Shown here one piece after another: positions 28,615 to 41,000 of a DNA stretch of 64,000 bases; the stretch's first letter is position 1; each line of letters begins with the position of its first letter. Origin of the DNA: Hydractinia symbiolongicarpus (Eukaryota > Cnidaria > Hydrozoa > Anthoathecata > Hydractiniidae); NCBI RefSeq assembly GCF_029227915.1, contig NC_079882.1:27101001-27165000 (forward strand), in the 5' to 3' direction. A model generated the notes under the pieces. That model ran no database searches, had not been told where the DNA came from, and saw only the letters and a list, made by a program, of their open reading frames with translations. A program made the translations under genes and the position numbers.

Positions 28615-30462
28615 GCACAATAAGCGTAAAATTCTGCTATTTATCTAATCTTTTTTGATTTCTTTATGTAGCATTTTAACTACTGAAAATGTTTAAATCA
28701 AAAGAATGTCGTAGCGCTTGTGGTTAAATTAAATCATCGTGGAAAACGCTAAAATTTATTTAAATAAATGCAGTATTTTTGTGTTGAATGTTAATATTTA
28801 GTTATGGATTTGAACTTTCATGTTTTTCTTGCATATTATTTATAGTTTTTATTTAGCATAAATTGCTGATGAAAGAAGTGAGTTTTGCCAACAAGTTACA
28901 AAATTACCACAGTGTTGTGTTAAAAACTGCACTTTTTCTAATACACCTTGAAAACCCAAGCGAAAGATAACACCTCAAAATTAATTCAGGTGTGGAGGCA
29001 CAGGCACCTGATCACATGTCACTCCTGACCAGGCTTGGGCTAAGTAGGCTAGAAAAGAGACTATTTAGGCTATGTGCAGCTGTGAAAATATTTCATGGAA
29101 AATTTAGCTTTTACTCACGTGTAACCACAGTATAACCCATGTGCTCCTAAATCAAAACAAACTAAACACTATACCAACTGACAGTAAATAAAATTGTCGT
29201 GACTATGCAATGGGAGAGTGATAGGCAGCAAAAACCATGTTGGATAGCTCAATTTAGGAACTTACTATCATAACCTAATTAAAATTCCCTGACTGTCTTC
29301 ACAGTTTATGCAAAAACCACATTACATTACCAAAAAGAGAGCTTCAGAGTTGCTAAATTTCATGCTAATGAAGTTGAAAAAATATAATCCCTGATATCTG
29401 TTTTCGGAAATCCTCCCCACTTATGAGGTAGCACAAAAATGTCAGCTCAGGGTATGTTAAAAGCATTTTGATTGTTTCTTGAAACAGTTCGAGATGTTAT
29501 TGAGGAGAACCTTGGGCCTAGGTGTTGACAAAAGTTTTATAATGGCACTTTTAACCAGGAGAGTTAGTGCTTTGTCTGGATTCTTATATTCTTTTTCTTA
29601 AAAAAAAAAAAAATTGAGAATATGCAATGCTAGAATAGGAAACAAGAGAGAGGCGTGGTGCACAGGATGAATAATGGCAGTAACGTTTAAACAGTTGATG
29701 TTGACACTTAAAATAAGTGCTTCACTCGATCATCATTAGTCCCTGTTCTGGCCCCAAACTTACGTGAAAATCTGTGATTTTTTGTCAAAATTGAAGACCA
29801 TGGTTCAAACAAAAAGATTAAAAAGTTCATTCATTAAAACTGTATCAAAGCTTATAATGTAGATGCTAATTAATTTTGTTTTTTGATATCCTAATACTTA
29901 CAGTGAAAACATGTTATATGTATTGTTGACTTACATTGATACAGCTGTATATACATGGATTTACAGGAAAAATTGTAGCTGTGCTGCAACAATATGTAAA
30001 CAAATTAAAGAAAAGTGTTGTTGATCAAAATCTAAATTAAGTTGTGAGAAAATCCCCCCCCCCCCCCCCCCCTATGTATGAATGCAACGTATATCAGCAT
30101 CCTTTCATTCAAAAATGACCTAGCTATTTTCAAGTTTATGAGTCCATGATAACAATTGCGAGAAAATTACGCTCTCCAAGTTTACCCGTTATCCAGTTGT
30201 TTCCTTGTTTTCTAATTATTTCCACTGGATTTCCTAGTTTTGTTATCATTTCTCCGTGTTTCCAGTCGGTTTCCGTGTTTCACCCTGAAGTACTAATGGC
30301 AAAATTCTTCCTATTTAAACTTTGTTCTGCTTTGCCATATTTATTTCTTTTTTTTTTAATTTCTTTAAAATAAATAGAAAAAAAAAGCGATCTGATTTGC
30401 TGTTTAGGATCTTTTTGACTGCCAAGGCTCTTCTTCAAGTGATGTTTAATATCAATATAAAA

Positions 30463-30685
30463 ATGTGAGTCATGCTTCGTGTCGTTCCGACGCCATCGGG
30501 CTGGAGGGTTTTTAGGGGCAATGCTAAGAAATGTCAAGAGAAATATCGATTTTTTAACATAATAAAAGTCTACAAATTTAACTTTTTCTTTATACTTTGA
30601 CGGGCTTTGACGCAAAGGAGGGGGCGGGCAGGTGTAAAGTTAGCGTCGGAACGACACGAAGCGTGGGAAAAAACGATATGTGAGT
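30463..30685. mobile_element. Putative MITE with 20-bp inverted repeat and 8-bp direct repeats
   Basis: GCTTCGTGTCGTTCCGACG at 30474-30492 is inverted at 30643-30661. ATGTGAGT occurs as a direct repeat on both sides (30463-30470 and 30678-30685), as expected for an 8-bp target duplication of the hAT type. The right side has about 12 extra bases between inverted and direct repeat, so the termini are not symmetric and the class is tentative. Confidence 0.5.
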
Positions 30686-31301
30686 GGCCCTTAAAAAGGA
30701 AAAGTTTGGCTTGTTAAACTACGGGACATTTGGCATACAGACTTTCAACTAATTTGAACCAAAATCTAACTGAAAGAAAATGAAACCGCTTTTATTTTAT
30801 TGCGCTATGACTGACTGTTGCGATCAGGAAAAACTCCATGCTAGTGTGACAAGTTTTTGTTGTCATACCCCTCTAAATTCTCCACACAAGCACTACATAT
30901 ATTCCTTGCACTTAGTCCACAAAGCTGACAGTTCTCTTTTAGGATTTAGCAGAAAGGTAAAAAAGTCACTCTACAATTTAGCCAAAGTAGCTACAGTAAA
31001 ATTAGTTCAGAACACCCTGTAATTTAATTGTACTACAGTAAGCTAAATTCTAGACGACATTGGCTGTATTTTGTTGCAGGTCGTTGTCCAGCTAGCAGAA
31101 ACAAGAAGGTTATTTCATTTTGATAAAAAGAAAGGGGTGTAGAAAGCAAACCTTTCATCATTAGTTCTGCATTGCCATTTTGCTTTTGTACATAACTTCC
31201 TTTTCACAAAGCCAGCTGGCGAGAATGTTTTGCATTCAGGCCTCGTTTTCAAGATAACAGATAATGCAAAAAGTTGCAAGTAAATTTCTAAGAAAAGTGA
31301 T

Positions 31302-32093
31302 GCCCGTTCTGCCCAGATTGCGAAAACGGTCTGTTTACAACCGGGACAGCCGGATTATGTACGCATGGTCCGATTATGTGTTTTTGCACTGGTTATGTTG
31401 TGGTGACCGGATTATGAACGCTGATATAATGGCTGGCCAGGCAGGCGGTGATTGGCATTTTCTTCGAACTTTTGTGAATTAAACATTCTCTGGAAGATAG
31501 AACACCCCTAAAAACTAGACATCGCGAAAGAAAAAAGTATTGGTAATTCTTAGTATAAACTACTCTTGTGGTAAATACATTGTAACATAATTTGAAGTAA
31601 CTAAATTTCACGGACCCTAAATTATTCTTTTTGCGGGAATTAAGTTTGGTGAAAAGTTATTAAACTTGCGAATCCCAAAATTTAGTATTTGCCACGAAAT
31701 TTCGTTTCATTTGAGAACAACAACAACTTTGCCACCAGTGCTATTCGCTTGTCAGAAGTGATGACGAATGATATAAAAGCGGTCGGCCCTGATTATATTT
31801 GTTCTATCGGCCTTCCCCGATTATGTGCGTTCTATAATAAGTGAGAAATAATATAAAAATATCCTATATAAGCCGGTCGGCCCCGATTACGTTCGTTCTA
31901 TAAGTCTCGAATAATATTTGACTGTCGTATATAAACTGGCCTGCCCTGATTATGTTCCTTTTATAAGTGCCAAATAATATTTTTTGAGTAATAAGCTGGC
32001 CTGCCCTGATTATGTTTTTTCTGCCCTGTTCTTAACCGGGGCAAGCTGCCGTACTTAATCAGGGCAGCGTTTATTATCCGGGCAGAACATGCC
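31302..32093. repeat. Array of GATTATGT-type motifs bounded by inverted TTCTGCCC ends
   Basis: At least nine copies of a motif close to CCSGATTATGT occur in two clusters (about 31349-31420 and 31785-32020). In the second cluster the longer unit is ...CCCTGATTATGTTCGTTCTATAAGT with a 60-72-bp period. TTCTGCCCAGAT near 31307 is inverted near 32076-32087. It looks like the subterminal repeats of a DNA transposon that has lost its coding part; no coding frame is present. Confidence 0.55.
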
Positions 32094-32956
32094 CTCGGGC
32101 GCCTGAATTCCGGTATTTCCACTTTGCACCCATGTATTTATATGCAAACCTCACTATTTCCAAGGGAAAAAAATTTAGCAGACATAAATTTTCATTAACC
32201 TTTGGAAGAGACTTTGGCCAATGGACGACTCTAATAAAATTTCGCATAAAAAATGTGTTTCCTCTAATATATGGCCACGTTTCATGGAAAATAAACTCGC
32301 TTTCTTTTCAAGATATGTCTCGTGAACCCTGATATTGCATGATTATTTTCAGGAGTTCAATTTCCCCTCCTCTTAAATGTCATTTTTGTAGTATTTTACT
32401 TTTTCTAAAGAAATATTAGACAGTCGAGATTTTCAAAGAGCTCTGGGGTCGAGAATGCTTGACAAACACTATGTTAAAAGAGCGTAAGAAGAGCATTACA
32501 ACTGAATTTATATTAGACTCCTTCTAAAAAAATTATTTTTTTTGTTAATTGATTTGTGAAATAAGTTCATTTTACAGCCTCAAATACATGTATGATCGCC
32601 TCGTTGGTGTGCAGGCCGTTGATTTTCAGGTACATATGTCGTTTGGGTGCCGGTTACCCATGCAAGGACTGTTTTAGACTTAGTCAAAATGTTTAAACTG
32701 CTGGTTTTTAAAAAATTTGGGATAGTAAAAAAGCATGCTAGAAATATTGATATTTTTGGTTTCACGTAAAATTCATATTTTTATGTCAATTGCAAATTCT
32801 TCTCTAAACTGGGAAAGAAATTAAAAGTTAACAAGACGTATAACATACGCAAACTAGCTCGCAACAGTCTAAATTAATTTCGCTTTACTGTTATAACATA
32901 CGAGCTAGCCAAGCTTCAACCTATTTATTTTCGCAACAATCATGGGAAAATAATTA

Positions 32957-33175
32957 AATAGATAGATGTGTATATTTTACAGGGCTAGCCTCAAAAATAT
33001 CGAGGGATATACCCTGACTGTTATTTCCAGGAGGGTTATGGCTTAAATGGGGAGTTCTAGATTATTAATGCTCATTTTGAGCTACGCAAACTCAATTAGG
33101 GTCCGCGCTCTAACTCACTGCAACATCCAACGGCCCATACATTGTGCCATCTCCCCAATTTCCCTCACATGGCTT
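32957..33175. repeat. Dispersed repeat, copy A
   Basis: Shares long blocks (gctagcctca, atatcgagggatata, ttccaggaggg, tttccctcacatggctt) with 49373-49550 in the same orientation. It has about 40 more bases than copy B. A non-coding interspersed family; the type is not determined. Confidence 0.75.
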
Positions 33176-35085
33176 GAATTAAGAGATCATCAAAGTATTT
33201 ATTTGAAATATCTACAGCCATGGATATAAATAAGGGGGAAAAGACGGCGGAATTTCAAAGTTTGTAATCAGAAGTAATTGAGAAAGCCAATTCTATGTAA
33301 GTAATAAGCACTTCAAACTTGTCAATGTTCACCTGTCAATTTTTACAGTGGACGTAGGTCCTCAGGTTAGATTCAAAATCCTAAATGGTATTAATTTTTG
33401 GCGACGTCAGCATGTCATTTGAACTAAATAATGCCTTTCCTGTGAAAACCCATGTTTTGTATTTCCAACCCCTTAAAATTGTTCTAACGTCCAAATTTTT
33501 AATAACTTTTTCATCCCAATATTCATTTGAATCCTCCCCCTTCCGTTTAGCGGTACCTAAAGCTGGTAAATACATAAAGTTGAGGGAAAAACAACGACGA
33601 TGATTAATTTGTTAAATAAATCGTAAATAAGCTGGAATCACTGCAAGTATAACCCCACAATATATAAATCATATTTCGAACTAGAAAGGATAAAAATGAG
33701 TTCATAAGAACACAACTTTAGCAGTAGATGTTAAAAAGCAAAAAATTAAGATTAGACGGAATATTAAAATTTATATATAAAGAATAAGACGAATTTCCAT
33801 AAAGGCGATACAAAGCGAAATCTTATCTGATTATAAGTTCTGCAGCAAAATGCAGTGAAAAGCCGAATGTGTTGCTAGCTTAATTTAGATTGGTTAATTT
33901 AAATTAGTGCAATCTCTCCGGCACCCTGCTAGATAGTTCGAACATTATGAACTTCCTTACAATAGCCACTGGCATGTAAACATTACGCAATAATGACTGC
34001 GCATGCGAAGAGGTCTCTGGTTTCGTTGCATTTGGCTTTTTTGGAAATTCACCTTTAGGCACGAAGTGTATCTAATTTATAACACAGGATCCTTTAAAAC
34101 ATTTCAAGTAAAAAAATATTCAATATAATAAAGTAACCGCCACAAAACACCAAGACAACGGAACAGTCAAAATAAAGTGCAAAATTAGTCCCATGGAATT
34201 GTCGTCACTCAAAAAACGACACGAGTAAAATTAAAATACTTTAACACAGCTGTGACCATAAAATATTTTAATATACATATGTACATACACATCTATAAAT
34301 ATACATGACGGAGTTAACTATGGACATTATTTAGTCGGAACATTTTGCGTCACACGAGAAATGAAATCTTGGAATTGATAAGTTAGAATAGAACTATATG
34401 GTATTTTAAAGTACAAATTGTACAAAATTTGACGCGTATTTAATTTTGGCGATTGGCTAAAATACTGGAGTATCGGCGTGGACAGAATATATATGGTAAA
34501 AATCGCGTCAATATTAATAATTATTAAAAAATGAGCATTTTTTGGAATTTACATTATAGATCTATCAGCGAAATAAATTAGTAACGGGTGACTTTTTTTC
34601 TCTTTATGCGTGTTTTTATTATTTTGCCAATTTTTCTTCAAACAAGGTACAAAAGTTAGTCGCTGATAAAACGCCAGGTAACCTCGCAAACATCTACTAT
34701 CTCCACCTAAATCAACCCTATTTTTGTCTTTTTCTCTTCCCTTATTGTATATAGTAAATATACTACATTGATAACCGTACTAATTTTTGCCGTGATAATT
34801 TAAAGTTAATATAAACGGGTTTCTTTTACATGAACGGTAGGAATAAAAAATTTTCATTATCAGTTTCGTTTCTCGAGATAAGCATGGTTTACTAAGTATA
34901 AATTATGGTGCAAAATATTTTGCGCGTAAGTGCTGGACTAAATTTCGCGCGAAAATTAGTACACTTAACAAAGCAGTGGATATCTGTTGTAAAATAATTA
35001 TTTTCATATGTACATTGTACACTGTTTCACACTCCATATAATTCTTAAAAGCTTATTCGTATACACTTCCTTTTTCTCACTACCT

Positions 35086-38000
35086 TCAGCCATCGGAAGA
35101 GCTACTGTTCATCTCTTCAGAACTTTCAGACTCAGTCTTAACATCCGGGTAATAACTCTTTAACCTCACGTGCCACGCTATACTGGTGACTGCAGAAATT
35201 GTTTTAAATTGATGACACACATTTCGAGGAATGAAGTATATATCATTATCACGAAGCATGATCCTGGCGTAACGCACTCCTTCACGTCTCAACTGATTTA
35301 GCTTGGCATCGTCAATCCATTGGACACACTACAAAACATTTATAGCAATACTGAAATAGCTCCATTGTTTCTTATAAGCGCTAGAAAATATATTTAAGCT
35401 GAAAATAACTAAACTTAAAAAATAAAGCTCACTTGCGACATGGGAGGTTCATAAAGATCGAGTTGCATTTTATCAACAACCGCCAAATGGTCTGCAGCGT
35501 GAAATGCGATGACATCCTTGCAATCACGATTTAGGTGAGTCCTAAAATGAAAACAAAACGAGTGTTTTAGAAGGGCTTGCGTTTTATTTTTTTTGACATG
35601 TGAAACGTGTGTTTGAAGTGATCCTTAAATAGCGGCAATTCATTATGTTATTAAAATAGAGTCTCCCCTACGGAGAGATGGTTAAAGCTTGCTAACGTTT
35701 AGATTCGTGTGTTCTACATAAATGTTCTCTTATCGTAAGCTTGTTTTAAAGCGAAGTTACAATTTTTCATATACACCATGAACTAAAGGATGACTTTAAA
35801 TGCTGTAATTTTCGGTGACACTACAAATTGTAAAAAGGTAATAATTATGGAAAGAAACATGTCAAAACAATAAAAATGATAACTCAATACTTCTTTTTAT
35901 CTGAATGGACAGCCTTTAAAACACCAACAGCAGCGGTTGTTTGTCTATCAAGTCCATGTCCAACATGATCTGCATGACACTTTGTTCTATCTTCAGCTAA
36001 AGTCTCTCGAGGACCAGAAACACGCGGAAGGTACTGGAGCTTCTGAAGCTCGTTAACTGCAGTTCTAAAACATAAAAACACATTTCACTTAAAAAATAAC
36101 TTCGAAATTAAAACATGCAATAGAAAAAAAACCCAGCTTAACATTATCTGGATATACAATGTCCTGTGTTCCCATAAAAAAAGCAAGAAAGGTTACACAT
36201 GTTTTTTACGCTTTTAGCTCATCATCTTAACTCCTCTGGATATAAATAAGCCAGACAAGATTTCTAGTCACAAAATAATAAAGTTTGAGTCGAGAAAATA
36301 AACATACTTTCGTCTTTTCCCTTGAGGTGATCTTGGCACTTCAGCGGATGGTACCATTTGTTCACCTGGTCTAACCCACATTATAGGACCATCATTGCTT
36401 TTCGCTCTATCATACCCATTTAAAAGGGAAAACTCTCCCCATGGTAATGTAAGATTCAAAAAAGGATCTTTCTCCATCATGTCAAGAATATCAGGTAAAT
36501 AACCTCCCGACTCTTCTGCGACAGTTCCCACCAAGCTCAATTGTAGCAAACCTCCTGCTCTGTAAGTGCCATTGTCATAACTGTTTTCAACTAGATCACT
36601 AAAATCACTCATTTTCATTGTTGATACATCAGACTTCTTGCACAGGGCTTCCACTTTTACAACTATGTTTGGATGCGCAGTTTTAAAATAAGATATAAGT
36701 TCAGGTAAACACAGTGCTGCGTCATGTACGATTCCCATGACATAATCAGATTGCCCTTCATGCTGCTCCTTGAAAAGTAGATTTAAAAATTCCTGGGCAA
36801 AATCTTTCAAGTACTCCGGTTTAACATGTGTTAGTTCATCAGCGTAAGAATGAAGCACCTTCGCTCCTCCGTTGGGATCTATGTAAGTATGGATATACTT
36901 TCCAAATTTTAAAGTGCTATCTATATTTTTACGCACACAACGATCAACATCATTGAATCGCTTTTCAAGAATGTCTTTGTAGTATTTTTTCTTTTTCTTC
37001 TTTGCAATTTTGTCAGATTCCAACTTCACATCTAAAAGTATGATTTGGGAGAATATCAATGACAACATACTTTTGGTGAGGCAGGCGTATCCTTTTTAAG
37101 TGGGAGGTTTACCCCTTAGGTCCTTCTAAAAAGAATTTAATTGGTTATTTTGTAGACAAGAATGCATGAAAACCAACTCAATGTACCCCTGTACAAGTAA
37201 ATAGAGAAAGTAGTCAAACTTTTGATAAGTTAGCATCGGCATTTATCTATACATTAGTTGGTTAGACCTGTAAAAACATCACTAAAACGCTCGTTTTGTT
37301 TTTGTCTACCGGCTTACCTGCGAAGACATTGCATTGCACTTTGTGTTTAAGGCTAAATAACTTGAAAATAATTGGAAGTTCTGCATGGAGTAACTAAGGA
37401 CAACCTGAGATAGGTGAATTTCTCAAAGCTGGGTCAAATCACCTATTTCTGAAGAGATGAATTAATGACATCATTAAGAAATCCCAATATCTATTTAGTA
37501 TATATATAATTGTTTTTTCGGAGAACAGATAAAAAAATTTAAACTATTTCTAGGTCCCTGAGTGTAAGGTCCCTGAGTTTAAGGCCTTGTTGTAATCTGA
37601 TCAAATAATACGTTGGTATTGTAAGTTCAATCAATGTTATGTTAAAGCACCAGAGGTTATGAAAGTTTTAAAGGAATATGCTTGCGTGCAACATGAATTC
37701 GAAGAAAAAGGTGACATCAATAGAAAGTAAAGTAGAGGCTGTACAAGAACTTGAAGATCCTAAACAAAATCATAAACTAACAGAGCATATTACCAACGAA
37801 ATATCAGATACAAAGAAAAGAGAAGAAAAAGAAAGCAATGTTATTATTACTAATTTGAATGTAGTTGACAATGCTAATGTAAATGAGGACGATCACAATA
37901 GATTTGAAAATGATTTGGAACTTGTCGAGCACATTGTTTACAATATTCTTGAGCAACAGGGCATTCAAATAGTGTCAGCGGAGAGAGTGAAACATAAACC

Positions 38001-41000
38001 GAATGATGCAAAACCCCTAAAACTGTTTGTTAAACTTACAAACAAGCACCAAAAACAGAAACTGTTGCCTACTGGAAACAAAATTAGAGATTTCACTGAC
38101 TGAAAAATATATACATAAATAAAGATATGACACAAAAGGAACAAAAGAATGATTTTACTCTCAGAAAAGAACTCAAAGCCGGTTTGGCAAAAGGAGAGAA
38201 AAAACAAGATTCGAAGAGGGGAAATAATGACCATAAACCCCCCGTCACATGACCAACAAAACCAATGAACTCTTCAAGACCAACTGTAAATATTAAACAT
38301 TGTGTTACTAAAAAGTTTGTGTTGATACTGAGCAAGTGAACTATATACAAAAACAAGAAAATTTTTTTTATTGATGGTATTAAATGTTCTCAAGTTGGAA
38401 AAAATTGTGTTTTTATGAATAATATGAATAACAGAATACAAATGAAACTGCAATACATAGCAATCCTGACCCACTCACTTGCTTGCTACTAAATGCACAT
38501 AGTATCATCAATAAATACGAAGAATTAAAAGCATATATATATGAAAAGAAACCAGACATTAAATTAATCACTAAAACATGGGTGAATGATAAAATAACTG
38601 ACGCTTAACTTAAACATAGCGGGTATGAAACATTTCGCAAAGACCGTACAGATCACAGAGGGGGAGGTTGTATTGCATATGTAAAAGAATCATTAAATGC
38701 TACACAGGATGAAATTTTATCTTCCACACAAAACACTGAATCAATTTAGTCTAATTTAACCACAAGTAAGAGGGAAAACATTAAATTAGGAGTTTGTTAC
38801 AACTCCCCTTCCAGAAGTGAAATTGAAGAGAAAGCCCTGCTAAACCTCATTCAAAAAACAGTGACAGAAAATGATAATTTGATATTGCATGGAGATTTCA
38901 ATTATAGATCGATTAACTGGAAAACCCTACATGCACAAAACGATAGTAAAAAATTCATTGACCTTGTTCTTGAAAGTTATCTGCATTAACATGTCAGTGA
39001 ACCTGCCAGAGGAAACAACATATTAGATCTAGTATTTTTGACTGAAAAAGAAATGATTTTTATGTTAAAGTTACTGAGCCTTTTGGTTCTAGTGATCATA
39101 ATATAGTTAATTTTAAATTGCAAATCGAAACTTGTGTTCACAACTGAAAAAGAATACTTTGATTACAGAAATGGGAAATACAAAAAAAATGAAACAATAT
39201 TTCTGAACTGTTTACTGGAATTTTGATGAGAAATCTGTAGATCAAATATGGAATACCATCAAGATGAAAATAGAAGAAGCTGGTAAATTGTATGTACCAA
39301 GGAAAAAGAGAAAGTCTTTGGACAAACCACTCTGGTGGAATCATAAAGTGCATCAAGCAAGAAAAAGAAAATTACGATGGTGGAGGGTTTACAGCAATTC
39401 CAGAGATTATCAAGACTACGTTGAATATAAGGCGGATTTCCACCAGTGCGAATCTTTCTATCGCTCTAAAATTACACAAAATTTTAGTGCGACAGGAGTT
39501 CTACGCTGCAAATGAGTTTCAGTGCGATAGCATGCCAATACAAATTATTTTTTGTGCGAAATTTTCTTATCTGAACACACACATTTCAAGATGGCAGACA
39601 GTTCAGAAGAAGAAGAAGTTGTAGCTGCCTTAATAGTCATTAGAAGTATAAGGGAAAAGAGACGAAGAAAATCGCCATTTTCCTGGGTTCGTCAAATTTA
39701 TAGAGAAAAAGAATTGAAAGGAGTGTATAATCAACTGCTTCAAGAAATGAAATTGCACGATAGAGAATTTTACTTTAGGTATCTAGTAAATTTTAGTTCC
39801 AAGTTTGCTTCCTTTTGATAGTTATGGAGAGCATTTCTATTATTTCTTTCTTTGAAACTTTATTTAATATTTTATTTCATAGATTTCTTCGAATGTCTCC
39901 TGATAGATTCGAACATTTATTGTCTCTGGTAGGTCCATCAATCCAAAAAAGAGACACAAATTTTCGAAATTCAATTCCTGCAGCTGAACGCTTGGCTCTT
40001 ACTTTACGTTATCTTGCCTCAGGAGATTCTCAACAATCTCTATCATTCAACTTTCGCATTAGCGCGAGTGCTATTTCACGAATTCTGTCTGAAACAGCTG
40101 CAGCAATTTGGGAGAACCTAAGCGAATATGTAAGACCCCCTATGTCCAAAGAAGAGTGGTTAAGAATCGAAAATGAATTCGAAGACACGTGGAATTTCAC
40201 ACATTGTATAGGGGCAATCGATGGGAAACATATTGCCATGGAAAACTCTCCCAATTCAGGATCACTCTATTACAATTACAAGGGGTTCTACAGCATCATA
40301 CTGTTAGCAGTCTGTGATGCTAAGTACAACTTCATTTTCATAGATGTAGGACAATATGGAAGTAACAACGACTGTGGTGTCTTATCAAAGAGTCAAATTG
40401 GAATGCAACTGGAAAATCAATCCCTTCAAATCCCACCACCTACGTCACTAGCTGGATGTAAATTTGACCCATTACCTTATTTTCTAGTTGGAGATGAAGC
40501 TTTCCCCTTAAAGAAAAATATGATGCGCCCATATCCTGGCAAGCTGAACGAGCCTGAGAGAGTATATAACTATCGCCTCTCTCGTGCCAGGTGTGTTATT
40601 GAAAACGCGTTCGGCTTATTGCGGGCTAGATGGAGAATATTTAGCCGTCCAATAAAAGCATCGGTAAAAAATATTGTAAATTTTACGCTCGGGGCAATTG
40701 CTTTACACAATTACTTACGCCAAACTGAAGCCGCAATGTATTGTCCAAATGGTTTTGTCCATAGCACAGACACGAATGGGGAGATTACGCCTGGGGAATG
40801 GAGAAGACAGGTGGGGCAGAACGAAGGATGTCTTTATGACTTATGTAATGTACGGGGCTCCCGGCCAGAAAGAAGTGCTACAGAAATGCGGGAAGCAATC
40901 AAGGATTTTGTGAATAGTGAAGAGGGTGCTGTTGAATGGCAGTACCGACATGTAAGGCGTAATAAATATTTTGAAAAGACCTTTTACAATGTTGTATTTA

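Larger units (their letters stand above)
27640..35085. other. 7.4-kb gene-free, repeat-rich interval
   Basis: No coding region that I can support. Frames of 60-110 codons here lack domains and splice context. Besides the repeats listed separately, there are an (AT)n run near 27889-27915, a poly-A run near 29601-29613, a poly-C run of 19 at 30054-30072, and tgcgcatgcg (an NRF1-like palindrome) near 34000. Confidence 0.5.

Noticed and set aside
30280-30615. 111-codon minus-strand frame
   Set aside because: Overlaps the inverted-repeat element at 30463-30685, is low-complexity and has no domain.
28000-35000. CRISPR-like array or other regular spacer system
   Set aside because: Repeats here are tandem duplications or degenerate motif arrays in animal DNA; no repeat-spacer regularity.
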